From Blastococcus sp. HT6-30 (GTDB lineage Bacteria; Actinomycetota; Actinomycetes; Mycobacteriales; Geodermatophilaceae): a DNA stretch of 64,000 bases. This document shows, in pieces, positions 1 through 8,338 of this stretch; positions within the stretch are counted from its first letter, which is position 1; each line of letters begins with the position of its first letter. The stretch is from contig NZ_CP155792.1 in NCBI RefSeq assembly GCF_039729015.1, positions 1,074,001-1,138,000 on the forward strand. Reading direction: 5' to 3'. The notes beneath the pieces were generated by a model. That model worked only from the letters and a program-made list of their open reading frames with translations, was not told the origin of the DNA and searched no databases. A program made the position numbers and the translations under genes.

Positions 1-283
1 GGCCGTCCTGCGCGGCCAGGGCATCCCGCATCTGCCGGTCGCCGGGGAGGACGCCCACCCCGCAGATGCCCCAGTCCATGCCCAGGCCTGAGTTCATCAG
101 CCGATCCGCGTACATCGCCTGGTGGGCCCGGTGGAAGCCGCCGACGCCGATGTGCACGATGCCCGTGCGGACCTGGCGACGGTCGTAGCCGGGCACCGGC
201 ACGGCGCCGGACAACGAGCTCAGGGAGGCGGCAGTCAGAGCGCGGACGGGTTCGGCCTCGGTGGGAGCTGCGTGGCTGGACAC
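1..283 (-). CDS. Mannitol dehydrogenase family protein, N-terminal part (runs off window)
   Basis: Only the first 94 codons lie in the window; the rest is beyond base 1. After a short leader the peptide carries the pattern GIVHIGVGGFHRAHQA, which is the N-terminal Rossmann nucleotide-binding region typical of NAD-dependent mannitol/fructuronate dehydrogenases (polyol-specific long-chain dehydrogenases). Family members oxidise mannitol or a related polyol to the ketose. The GTG at 281-283 is the chosen start; a GGAG lies only 2 bases upstream, so the exact start is not secure. Substrate cannot be judged from this fragment. Confidence 0.8.
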   Translation of the reverse strand, partial: MSSHAAPTEAEPVRALTAASLSSLSGAVPVPGYDRRQVRTGIVHIGVGGFHRAHQAMYADRLMNSGLGMDWGICGVGVLPGDRQMRDALAAQDG

Positions 284-343
284 GTCTCCACCGTAACGTG
301 AAGGTAGATTCCGGTATCCGCTCCTGCCGGAGGGGAGCGGTTG

Positions 344-1357
344 TCAGGCGGCGGTGCCCCGTGCCTTCCTGTCCGCGGGCAGGAAGACCTTCTCGGGGTC
401 CCGTTCGACGACGTCCCCGAGGGCATCGTCGACCCGTGCCATGACCTCGTCGTCCAGCCGGACCCCGGCCGCCTTGACGTTGTCGTGGACCTGCTGGGGG
501 CGGCTGGCGCCGATGATCGCCGCGGCGACGTTGGGGTTCTGGAGCACCCACGCCAGGGCCAGCTGCGCCATCGTCAACCCGAGGTCGTCGGCGATGGGCC
601 GCAGTTGTTGCACCCGGGTGAGGACCTCGTCGGCGAGGAAGCCCTCCACCTGGAAGCCCACGCCCGAGTGGCTCGCCCGGCTCCCGGCCGGCGGTTGCTC
701 GCCGGGCAGGTACTTCCCGGTCAGCACCCCCTGGGCGAGCGGTGACCAGACGATCTGGGAGAGCCCCTCCTGCTCCGACGTCGGCACGACCTCGGGTTCG
801 ATGACCCGCCACAGCATCGAGTACTGCGGCTGGTTGCTGATCAGCTGGACGCCGAGCTGGCGGGCGAGCGCTGCGCCGGCGGCGATCTGCTCGGCGTTCC
901 ACTCGGAGACGCCGATGTAGAGCGCCTTGCCGGAGCGGACGAGGTCGGCGAAGGCGGTCATCGTCTCCTCGAGCGGCACCGTCGGGTCGTACCGGTGGGC
1001 CTGGTAGAGGTCGACGTAGTCGGTCTGCAGCCGGCGCAGCGAGGCGTGGCAGCTCTCGATCACGTGCTTCCGGGACAGGCCCCCGTCGTTCGGCCCGGGG
1101 CCGGTCGGCCAGTAGACCTTGGTCGCGATCTCCAGGCCCTCGCGGCGCTGTCCGGCCAGCGCTCGGCCGAGGACCGACTCCGCGGCCGTGCCCGCGTAGA
1201 CGTCGGCGGTGTCGAAGGTCGTGATCCCGACGTCGAGGGCGGCGTGCACGCAGGCCACCGCGGCGTCCTCCTCGACCTGGCTGCCGTGCGTCAGCCAGTT
1301 GCCGAACGCGATCTGCGAGACGTTGAGGCCCGATCGGCCCAGTCGACGAAACTCCAC
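344..1357 (-). CDS. Aldo/keto reductase (voltage-gated K+ channel beta-subunit-like subfamily)
   Basis: A 337-residue NADPH-dependent TIM-barrel oxidoreductase. It begins EFRRLGRSGLNVSQIAFGNW, has the catalytic-tetrad surroundings TFDTADVYAGTAAESVLG (Asp and Tyr), the Lys in EIATKVYW, and a C-terminal cofactor motif AAIIGASRPQQVHDN. This matches the AKR6/AKR11-like group that reduces aldehydes and ketones. The GTG at 1355-1357 was chosen because the family begins a few residues before RLG; the reading frame stays open far upstream but that part is arginine/proline-rich antisense of the glycosyltransferase. It is divergent from that gene, with about 160 bp between them. Confidence 0.92.
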   Translation of the reverse strand: MEFRRLGRSGLNVSQIAFGNWLTHGSQVEEDAAVACVHAALDVGITTFDTADVYAGTAAESVLGRALAGQRREGLEIATKVYWPTGPGPNDGGLSRKHVIESCHASLRRLQTDYVDLYQAHRYDPTVPLEETMTAFADLVRSGKALYIGVSEWNAEQIAAGAALARQLGVQLISNQPQYSMLWRVIEPEVVPTSEQEGLSQIVWSPLAQGVLTGKYLPGEQPPAGSRASHSGVGFQVEGFLADEVLTRVQQLRPIADDLGLTMAQLALAWVLQNPNVAAAIIGASRPQQVHDNVKAAGVRLDDEVMARVDDALGDVVERDPEKVFLPADRKARGTAA

Positions 1358-1516
1358 GTCGTCCGACCGTAGTCGCAGCGGTGCGACCCGGCCTGTGCGG
1401 GACGGAGCACCACCCGGTCCACCGGGGGTCGGGCGGGTGCAGGGAGCGGATGCTGTTGCGCAATCCTCCGTTCCCGGCCAGGGTGCGGCCAACGAGGGCC
1501 AGAGAAGGGGTGGTCG

Positions 1517-2896
1517 ATGGCCTACGCAACGGACGAAGCGACCGACGGCCTGCACCACTCGGCAGTGGGGGAATCGGCCCCCACATCCGGGTTCGCGGGG
1601 CGGCCTCGCCGCCGGCTGTCCATCTGCCTCTACACCCCGTCGGTCGATCCCTCCGGGATGGGCTCGCACATGCTCGACCTGGCTGCGGAGTTCCGGTCGA
1701 CCGCCGACGTCTCGGTGCTCTGCTGGGGGACGGCGAGCGGACGCCGGGTCCTCGACCGTGCCAGGGCCCTGGGCGTCGCCACCTGCGCTCTTCCGCCTCC
1801 ACGCGACCCCACGTTCGGGCGGACCATCGTCGACTTCCTCGCCGCTCACCCGGCGGACGTCTTCCACGTCCACGTCGGTAGCGGGCGGGAGAACTTCGAC
1901 GGCGCCCGGGCGGCGCGGCGAGCCGGCGTGCGGGCCGTCGTGCAGACCCAGCACCAGCCGTGGCTGCTGAGCCCTCGGAAGCGCGCCGCGTTCTTCCGGG
2001 CCATCACCCCGGTGGACCGGCTCATCGCCGTCTCCGAGGGTGTTCGGCTCACCCACGAACGCATCGGCGTGCCCGCCGAGCGGCTGGTGACCGTCCCCAA
2101 CGGCATCGTCCCCCGAGGGCCGGGTCCCGGCCGGGCGGCCGCGCGGGCAGCGCTGGGCCTGCGCCCCGACCACCTGGTGGTCATGAACGTGGGCCGGCTG
2201 TTCGTGCAGAAGGGTCAGCGCTACCTGGTCGCCGCGATGCCCGACCTGGCGGCACGGTTCCCCGACCTGGCCGTGGTCATCGTCGGCGGCGGCTACCTCG
2301 GCGACGACCTGGCCCGCCAGGCGGCCGATCTCGGCGTCACCGACTTCCTCCACCTGCCCGGCCACCGGACCGACGCGCGCATGCTCCTGGACGCCGCCGA
2401 CGTGTTCGTCCTGCCATCCCGCCAGGAGGGCATGCCGCTGGCCGCGCTCGAGGCGATGGACGCCGCCCTCCCCGTGGTCGCCACCGACGTCATCGGAACG
2501 GCGGAGGTCGTGACCTCTGGGGTCACCGGGACGCTCGTCCCGCCCGAGGACCCGCGCGCCCTCGCCGAGGCGGTGGCCGAGCTGCTCGCCGACCCCGCCC
2601 TGCGGCAGCGGTACGCCCGAGCCGGGCAGCGTCGGTACGTGGACCAGTTCACCGCCCGGCGGATGGCGCAGGACACCCTGCGCGTCTACGAGGACGTGCT
2701 GACGTCGCCCCGGACGCCGGGTCGGAGTGTCTGCCGTCGCACCGGGGCGTCGGCCGAACTCTCCGTCCGGTCACTCGACGTGCGCAGCGGTGAGGAACCC
2801 GCCCTCCTCGTGCGGGAGGAGGAGGCCACCTTCCACGAGGCCGTGACCGAACCATGTGATCGGAACCGCCAACTGCCCCGGCCACTGATGCGCTGA
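1517..2896 (+). CDS. Glycosyltransferase family 4 (GT-B fold)
   Basis: Retaining GT-B glycosyltransferase of 459 residues. The N-terminal domain begins at about residue 33 (LSICLYTPSVDPSGMGSHM), and the C-terminal UDP/GDP-sugar domain has VGRLFVQKGQRYLVAAM, VIVGGGYLGDDL, LPSRQEGMPLAALEAM (the E-x7-E region) and TDVIGTAEVV. It probably transfers a sugar to a lipid, glycan or small molecule at the cytoplasmic face; donor and acceptor are unknown. The last 60 or so residues after YEDVL do not belong to the fold and are charged and low in structure, so they may be a lineage-specific tail. A GAAGGGG run stands 7-13 bases before the ATG. Confidence 0.88.
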   Translation: MAYATDEATDGLHHSAVGESAPTSGFAGRPRRRLSICLYTPSVDPSGMGSHMLDLAAEFRSTADVSVLCWGTASGRRVLDRARALGVATCALPPPRDPTFGRTIVDFLAAHPADVFHVHVGSGRENFDGARAARRAGVRAVVQTQHQPWLLSPRKRAAFFRAITPVDRLIAVSEGVRLTHERIGVPAERLVTVPNGIVPRGPGPGRAAARAALGLRPDHLVVMNVGRLFVQKGQRYLVAAMPDLAARFPDLAVVIVGGGYLGDDLARQAADLGVTDFLHLPGHRTDARMLLDAADVFVLPSRQEGMPLAALEAMDAALPVVATDVIGTAEVVTSGVTGTLVPPEDPRALAEAVAELLADPALRQRYARAGQRRYVDQFTARRMAQDTLRVYEDVLTSPRTPGRSVCRRTGASAELSVRSLDVRSGEEPALLVREEEATFHEAVTEPCDRNRQLPRPLMR

Positions 2897-2973
2897 CCAC
2901 ACCCCGTCGCCTCGTTGACCGCAACCGTCGAGGCCCACGGCGCTGGGTCGCCTCTCCGGCGCCGTTCGGTGGG

Positions 2974-4080
2974 TCAGCCGGGCCCGAAGCGCAGCACAGC
3001 CTGCAGCGGTGGGCTGGTCAGCCGCCGACCTGCCAGGTCGGCCAGCAGACGAGGGCCGTCCTCGAACGGGACGACGTCGGTGACCAGCGTGGTGCGGATC
3101 TGCTCGCCCCGATCCCGCAGGAGGTCGAGGGTGACCGCCGCCAGCGCTGTGCGCGTCCACGCGGTAGCCATGCCTCGTGGCACGCGGCCGATCTGTGCGC
3201 AGACCAGCGCCAGGCCGTTGTGGTGGAACTCCTCGCCCAGCCGGACGGCCTCGGCGCCGGCTTGGTAGAAGCCCAGGTCGACCACGACGCCCCGCGGTCG
3301 CAGCGCTTTCAGCGCCGTGGCCAGGGCGACGTCGTGCCCACGGCACTGGAGCACGACGTCGGCGCCGGCGTCCCCGGGGCCGTGCCGCCAGCGGCGTTTC
3401 GCCTCGAGCCAGGCACGGCCGTCGGCGTCGTCGACGGCGTCGAGGCCCAGTGACTCCGCAACCGCGCGCCGCTCACCGGACGGCTCGGCGACGGCCACCG
3501 CCGCCGCGCCGTGCCGGACGGCGAGCAGAGCGCTGAGGAGCCCGATGACGCCGGCACCCGTGACGAGCACGTGGCGGTCGCGGACGCCGGCGTCGAGCGG
3601 AGCCTCGGGCCCGGCGAGAGCTGCGGCGGCATGGAGCAGGCCATTGACGCAGATCGGGCCCATCTGCGCGAGGTAGATGGCGAGGACGGGGTCGAGATCG
3701 TCGGGCACCGGGATGACCGTCGTCCGGGTGGGATCGGCGCAGCGGCCGGTGCGGTGGCCGTAGGCCATGGCGACACGAGTTCCCACGGCGAGGGCGTCCG
3801 TGTGGCTCTCGGTCACCCGGCCGACCTCCATGTAGCCGAGGCTCCGCTTCGGGTAACCGTCCGGGGCGCCCACCCCGAAGGCCCTCAGGTCCGGATCCCA
3901 GCCCAGCCGGTGCTGCGGGTCGGTGCCGCGGACGAGGGCGACCTCGGTTCCGGCGCTGATCCCGGACCACTCCGTGGCCACCCACACCTGCCCCGGTCCC
4001 GGCTCGGGCTCCGTGTCGTCCAGCAGCACGGGCCGGCCGGGCGCGGCCACGCCGATGGACCGCACGGCCCGCTCAGCCAT
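2974..4080 (-). CDS. Medium-chain zinc-type dehydrogenase (MDR superfamily)
   Basis: A 368-residue MDR protein: N-terminal GroES-like half (GPGQVWVATEWSGISAGTEVALVRG) and a Rossmann half with VLVTGAGVIGLLSALLAVRHGA. The classical catalytic zinc ligands of alcohol dehydrogenases are not evident, and the SGISAGTE signature resembles the BchC/sorbitol-type relatives that often pair with Gfo/Idh/MocA enzymes. Its start overlaps the end of that gene by 8 bases, so the two are surely co-translated and likely act on the same sugar or cyclitol substrate. The reaction is inferred only as NAD(P)-dependent oxidation or reduction. Confidence 0.82.
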   Translation of the reverse strand: MAERAVRSIGVAAPGRPVLLDDTEPEPGPGQVWVATEWSGISAGTEVALVRGTDPQHRLGWDPDLRAFGVGAPDGYPKRSLGYMEVGRVTESHTDALAVGTRVAMAYGHRTGRCADPTRTTVIPVPDDLDPVLAIYLAQMGPICVNGLLHAAAALAGPEAPLDAGVRDRHVLVTGAGVIGLLSALLAVRHGAAAVAVAEPSGERRAVAESLGLDAVDDADGRAWLEAKRRWRHGPGDAGADVVLQCRGHDVALATALKALRPRGVVVDLGFYQAGAEAVRLGEEFHHNGLALVCAQIGRVPRGMATAWTRTALAAVTLDLLRDRGEQIRTTLVTDVVPFEDGPRLLADLAGRRLTSPPLQAVLRFGPG

Positions 4081-5083
4081 CCGCGTCGCCGTCCGTCAGC
4101 CGCACGGGAACGCCCTCGCGGGCGGACCGGTCTGCGGCACAGGCCAGGGCGTGCGTGCGCAGCGCCTCCTCGTAGGGGACGCGGACCTGCTGTGCACGAC
4201 CGAGCAGGACGTCGACGAACTCGCGGTCCTCCGTGGCGATCGGGTTCTGCTCGGACCGCAGGACCTCCTCGCCGTCCGCACTCGTCACCCGGAGTTCGTG
4301 GTCGGTCAGCCCGCGCTCCGACAGCTCCAGGAGGCGCCCGCCCGCCACCACCTGGAGAGCGACCCGGTGCCGCCAGCCGAGCACCCGGGTGGAGGAGATG
4401 CTGCCCACCACGCCGGAGGTGAACCGCAGCAGCGCGGCGGCCGCGGTGGGGACGTCCTCCGGCCCCTCCGGGCGGGTCCGCTCGACGGCCGTGACCGTCT
4501 CGACCTCCCCGGCGAGCCGGCGCGCGAGGTCGAAGATGTGGGTGGTCTGCTCCACCACCTGGCCGCCGGAACGTGCCCGTTGCGACCACCACGGAGCCGG
4601 CGGCGTCTTGTCCAACCAGTAGCCGGTGACGAGTTGGACGGGTTCCTCGGTGAGCAGGTCCGCGGCGCGCTGGACGAGATCGAGGTGCCGCCAGTGGTAG
4701 CCCACCGCGGTCGTGATCCCCGTCCCGGCCAGCCGGCCGGCGATCGCCTCCGCGGTCGGCAGATCCGGCGCGAGCGGCTTCTCGACGAAGAACGGCAGCC
4801 GGCGATCGATCGCCGCGAGCTCGAGGGCACCGTGTGCGAACGGCGGAACGCACAGCCAGACCGCGTCGAGATCCTCGGTCTCCAGCAACGCCAACCCGTC
4901 CCCGTAGGCGCGGGCCCCGTGCCGGGTGGCGGTCTCCTCAGCCCGCTGAGGGTCGGTGTCGGCGACCGCCACGATCTCCACTTCGTGCAGGCCGGCGAGA
5001 GCCCGCAGGTGTTGGCCGGCGATGAAGCCGCTGCCCACGCAGGCCACCCGCAGCCGCCTCGAGCCGGACCCTCGGCCGTCCAT
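4073..5083 (-). CDS. Gfo/Idh/MocA family oxidoreductase
   Basis: NAD(P)-dependent oxidoreductase of 336 residues. The N-terminal Rossmann motif RVACVGSGFIAGQHLRAL is followed by the family signature FFVEKPLAPD (Lys of EKP) and a C-terminal alpha/beta domain with GYHWRHLD and EQTTHIFDLARRL, whose His is in the usual catalytic place. Family members act on sugars, inositols or pseudo-amino sugars. The ATG at 5083 is preferred over one 8 codons upstream because AGGAGG lies 5 bases before it. First gene of a two-gene operon with the MDR dehydrogenase; the nearby GT4 gene suggests a role in a glycoconjugate or cyclitol pathway, which is an inference. Confidence 0.88.
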   Translation of the reverse strand: MDGRGSGSRRLRVACVGSGFIAGQHLRALAGLHEVEIVAVADTDPQRAEETATRHGARAYGDGLALLETEDLDAVWLCVPPFAHGALELAAIDRRLPFFVEKPLAPDLPTAEAIAGRLAGTGITTAVGYHWRHLDLVQRAADLLTEEPVQLVTGYWLDKTPPAPWWSQRARSGGQVVEQTTHIFDLARRLAGEVETVTAVERTRPEGPEDVPTAAAALLRFTSGVVGSISSTRVLGWRHRVALQVVAGGRLLELSERGLTDHELRVTSADGEEVLRSEQNPIATEDREFVDVLLGRAQQVRVPYEEALRTHALACAADRSAREGVPVRLTDGDADG

Positions 5084-5353
5084 CGCGACCTCCTCGCAAC
5101 CGACCACTCGCCGGGGTCAGGGGGACAGGCCCCACCGACAGTGCATGCACCGCTGAGTCTGTGCCGTGCAAGCTACCGGCTGAAGCCGTCCGTCGCGCGC
5201 TGCGCGCCCCGGTGCACGTGGCAGCGGCCCGTGGTGGGCGGGCTCGGCTCATCTACGCGGCTGCGGACCGGACGATCCCATGTCGACGAGCTCACCGTCG
5301 TGTCGGCGGCGGCGTCCCCTCTTCCGGGGGCCGGTGGAGTTCGGTGTCCGGCG

Positions 5354-6070
5354 TCAGCGGGGCGCCGTCGCCAGGTAGACCGTGTTGGTCGCCACGCGGT
5401 CCTGGAGGGGGTTGGGAAATGTGACCACCTCCGCGGCCACGTCCACGAAGACGTGCCGGAGTACGGCCAGGTAGTCGTCATCGGGTGGATCGTTGGACCA
5501 GAGCGCGAAGACGCCGCCCGGTCGGATGCGTCCGGCCAGGCGCCGGCTGCCGTCGATGCCGTAGAAGCCCGCCCTGCCGTCGGCGAGCAGGTGCCGGGGT
5601 GAGTGGTCGATGTCGACGAGCACGGCGTCGAACACCCGGTCCGGCAGCACCGGATCGAATCCGCCTGCATCGGCCATCGCGAAGAAGTCCCCGTGCACGA
5701 ATCGGCAGCGGTCGTCGCCGGTGAGGACCGGACCCAGCGGGACCAGGCCTCGCTCGTGCCAGCGGATCACCGGCTCGAGCGCATCGACGACCACCAGGTT
5801 CCGCACGCGTTCGTCGGCGAGCACGGCCTGGGCGGTGAAGCCGAGCCCCAGTCCACCGACGGCGACGTCCAGCTCCGATCCGTGCAGTCGGTCCAGGGCC
5901 AGCCGGGCCAGCTCGATCTCGGCCACGGTGAACAGTGAGGACATGAGGAACTCGTCGCCGAGTTTCACCTCGAAGATGTCGATCCGACCGCCTGGGTCTC
6001 GGCGACGGCGGAGGCTCACCTCGCCGATCGGGGTGGGGCGCCAGTCGAGTTCCTCGAACCGCAGGCTCAT
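5354..6070 (-). CDS. Spermidine-synthase-like protein (PABS/SAM-type Rossmann fold)
   Basis: A 238-residue protein resembling polyamine synthase family members that stand alone in actinobacteria. It shows the SpeE-type layout: LDVAVGGLGLGFTAQAVL (nucleoside-binding glycine loop), VVVDALEPVIRWHERGL (acidic end of the second strand) and VFDAVLVDIDHSPRHLL (the D-x-D region where the true synthases bind the amine). It is shorter than SpeE and the substrate is unknown. About 270 bp upstream, to the Gfo/Idh/MocA gene, holds no convincing gene. The MerR gene lies 5 bp upstream on the same strand, so the two are probably co-transcribed. Confidence 0.75.
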   Translation of the reverse strand: MSLRFEELDWRPTPIGEVSLRRRRDPGGRIDIFEVKLGDEFLMSSLFTVAEIELARLALDRLHGSELDVAVGGLGLGFTAQAVLADERVRNLVVVDALEPVIRWHERGLVPLGPVLTGDDRCRFVHGDFFAMADAGGFDPVLPDRVFDAVLVDIDHSPRHLLADGRAGFYGIDGSRRLAGRIRPGGVFALWSNDPPDDDYLAVLRHVFVDVAAEVVTFPNPLQDRVATNTVYLATAPR

Positions 6071-6075
6071 GGGTG

Positions 6076-6447
6076 TCAGCGCTGGGTCCGGAGGTGCCCC
6101 GCCAGGTCGCCGGCGAAGCCCTCGGCCACGGCGAGCTGGTCGCGCAGTGCGGTCACCCGCGCTACGGCGGCCTCGTGGAACATCCGCAGTCTGTCGAGCA
6201 GCTCCGACCGGCCGGCCGTGGCGTGCTCCAGGTCGTGCAGCAGCGCGAGCAGCTCCTGCATCTCCTCCAGCGAGAAGCCCAGCGGCTTCATCCGCTTGAC
6301 CACCTCCAGCCGGGCGACGGCGGCCTCGCTGTACAGGCGGAATCCGCCCTCGGAGCGGGCCGTCGGGACGACCAGGCCGTTCTCCTCGTAGAAGCGGATC
6401 GTCCGCAGGCTCAGGCCGGTGCGCTCGGCGACCTGGCCGATCTGCAT
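6076..6447 (-). CDS. MerR family transcriptional regulator
   Basis: 123 residues with the N-terminal winged helix-turn-helix MQIGQVAERTGLSLRTIRFY and a dimerisation coiled coil. There are no conserved cysteines in the C-terminal part, so it is not a classic mercury or copper sensor; a small-molecule or redox signal is as likely. The ATG giving MQIGQV is the family-typical start, although the frame is open back to an ATG at 6492 (MGYEGS), and neither has a strong ribosome site. It follows the SulP transporter gene on the same strand with about 90 bp between, which makes co-transcription with the transporter plausible. Confidence 0.85.
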   Translation of the reverse strand: MQIGQVAERTGLSLRTIRFYEENGLVVPTARSEGGFRLYSEAAVARLEVVKRMKPLGFSLEEMQELLALLHDLEHATAGRSELLDRLRMFHEAAVARVTALRDQLAVAEGFAGDLAGHLRTQR

Positions 6448-6539
6448 CAGGTCGCCCCGGGGAGTTGCCGTCACGCTCCCTTCATAACCCATGCCGTGGC
6501 GGTCGTCCGCCCGACGGGTCCGGGGCGCCGGAGCGGGCA

Positions 6540-8033
6540 TCAGTGGGCGTCCGTCAGCTGGCCGCTGTGCCGGTCGAAGCGGTCGGCCGAGTGGCCCTGC
6601 AGTCCGATGATCTCGATGTTCTTCCCGCGGGTCTCGTACTTGTGGGTGATGGCGTCGAGAGCCGCGACCGTGGAGGCGTCCCAGACATGGGCGTTCGAGA
6701 GGTCGATGACCACGTTCTGCGGGTCCCCGGCGTAGTCGAACTGCGTGTACAGGTCGTTGCTGGACGCGAAGAAGAGCGCGCCGTGGACGTTGTAGAAGCG
6801 CGTGTCGCCGTCGGGATCCGTCACGCTGGTGACCTCGACCAGGTGTGCGACGCGGCGGGCGAACAGGACGCATGCGACGAGGACGCCGGTGCCGACGCCG
6901 ATCGCCAGGTTGTGGGTGAAGAGCGTGCCGGCGACGGTCGTGAGCATCACGACGGTCTCGCTCTTCGGCATGCGGTGGATGGTGCGCAGGCTGTGCCAGT
7001 CGAACGTCGCGATCGACACGAAGATCATGACGGCGACCAGGGCGGCCATCGGGATGGTGCTGACGATGTCGCCCAGGGTGACGACGAGGATCAGCAGGAA
7101 GACCCCGGACAGGAAGGTGGAGAGGCGGGTGCGGGCGCCCGAGGCCTTCACGTTGATCATGGTCTGGCCGATCATCGCGCAGCCGCCCATGCCGCCGAAG
7201 AAGCCGGACGCCATGTTGGCGACGCCCTGACCCCAGGATTCGCGGGTCTTGTCCGAGTGCGTGTCGGTGATGTCGTCGACCAGCTTGGCCGTCATCAGCG
7301 ACTCCATCAGCCCGACGAAGGCCACGCCCAGGGCGTACGGGGCGATGATGGCCAGCGTCTCGACGGTGAAGGGCACGTCGGGCAGGAGGAAGAACGGCAG
7401 GCTGTCGGGCAGCTCGCCCTCGCCCCCGACGTCGGGGATCTCCCAGCCCGCGGTGACTGCCAGCGCCGTCAGCACGACGATCGCGACCAGGGGGGCGGGG
7501 ACGACCGTGGTCAGTCGGGGGAGCAGGAAGATGATCGCCAGCCCCGCCGCCACCATCGGGTAGACCAGCCACGGGACGTCGGTCAGCTGCGGCAGCTGGG
7601 CCGTGAAGATGAGGATGGCCAGGGCGTTGACGAAGCCCACCATGACGCTGCGCGGGATGAACCGCATGAGGCGGGCGAACCCGGACAGGCCCAGCAGGAC
7701 CTGGAAGATTCCACCCAGGATGACGGCGGCGAACAGGTACTGGACGCCGTACTCGAGCGCCAGCGGCGCGACGACCAGGGCGATCGCGCCGGTGGCCGCG
7801 GTGATCATCGCCGGGCGGCCGCCGGTGAAGGCGATGACCACGGCCATCACGAAGGAGGAGAACAGGCCCACGCGCGGGTCGACCCCGGCGAGGATGGAGA
7901 AGCTGATCGCCTCGGGGATCAGCGCCAGGGCGACGACGAGGCCGGCCAGCACCTCGGTGCGGGCGACCTTCGGCGACAGCCAGGCGGGGCGCCCCAGGCG
8001 CGGCTTGGGCAGGGTGGGCAGTGCTGAGGACAT
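6540..8033 (-). CDS. SulP family anion transporter with C-terminal STAS domain
   Basis: A 497-residue inner-membrane transporter. The first about 385 residues form the hydrophobic SulP core, including LVVALALIPEAISFSILAGVDP, the usual SulP entry motif, and GGMGGCAMIGQTMINVKASG. The cytoplasmic STAS domain follows (VVIDLSNAHVWDASTVAALD, with the conserved D-S region). SulP proteins carry sulfate, bicarbonate or other inorganic/organic anions, often with H+ or Na+. Anion choice cannot be read from sequence. The ATG at 8033 is preferred over the open frame upstream because the family begins just before LPKPRLGRPAWL. It may be co-regulated with the MerR gene downstream. Confidence 0.92.
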   Translation of the reverse strand: MSSALPTLPKPRLGRPAWLSPKVARTEVLAGLVVALALIPEAISFSILAGVDPRVGLFSSFVMAVVIAFTGGRPAMITAATGAIALVVAPLALEYGVQYLFAAVILGGIFQVLLGLSGFARLMRFIPRSVMVGFVNALAILIFTAQLPQLTDVPWLVYPMVAAGLAIIFLLPRLTTVVPAPLVAIVVLTALAVTAGWEIPDVGGEGELPDSLPFFLLPDVPFTVETLAIIAPYALGVAFVGLMESLMTAKLVDDITDTHSDKTRESWGQGVANMASGFFGGMGGCAMIGQTMINVKASGARTRLSTFLSGVFLLILVVTLGDIVSTIPMAALVAVMIFVSIATFDWHSLRTIHRMPKSETVVMLTTVAGTLFTHNLAIGVGTGVLVACVLFARRVAHLVEVTSVTDPDGDTRFYNVHGALFFASSNDLYTQFDYAGDPQNVVIDLSNAHVWDASTVAALDAITHKYETRGKNIEIIGLQGHSADRFDRHSGQLTDAH

Positions 8034-8338
8034 GGATCCGTCTCGTTCGATGCGCCGCGAGGCGCAGGCGGGCAGCACCGGGGAGGATGCCGAGTCAGGT
8101 ATGGGTGCGCCGGTGCACCCGGGAGAGCGAGAGCCGCTGCGTCGCGCGATGACCGGTCGGGATCGCCGACACCGGGTATCGGTGCGCGCGAGCGGCGTCG
8201 CTGCGTCATGGACAGTCTGCCGGGAACTCGCCCGTCACGTCAGGGTTGAGTGGTGAGCCGTTGGTCACGTTCGGATCGCCGAGGTGAGGGTCACCACGAC
8301 GACGCCCCGGCTGCCGGACCACACGAGGAGGAACGAGC
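8034..8338. other. Divergent intergenic region between SulP gene and pgi
   Basis: About 305 bp with no credible gene. It must hold the promoters for both divergent genes. The only sharp signal is AGGAGG 7 bases before the pgi ATG. No clear operator palindrome or riboswitch-like fold was recognised. Confidence 0.5.

Noticed and set aside
344-2365. 673-codon frame suggesting a fused N-terminal extension on the aldo/keto reductase
   Set aside because: The extra part is antisense to the glycosyltransferase gene and Arg/Pro/Gly-rich; AKR homology begins at the GTG at 1357.
2771-2974. Leftward frame ending at 2771 with a protein-like tail (LAVPITWFGHGLVEGGLLLP)
   Set aside because: It overlaps the glycosyltransferase tail and part of the dehydrogenase 3' region, no start or family was found; either reading of this short stretch is possible, so not annotated.
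6465-8027. Rightward 520-codon frame antisense to the SulP gene
   Set aside because: Asp/Gly/Gln/Arg-rich translation without any motif; a typical high-GC antisense frame.
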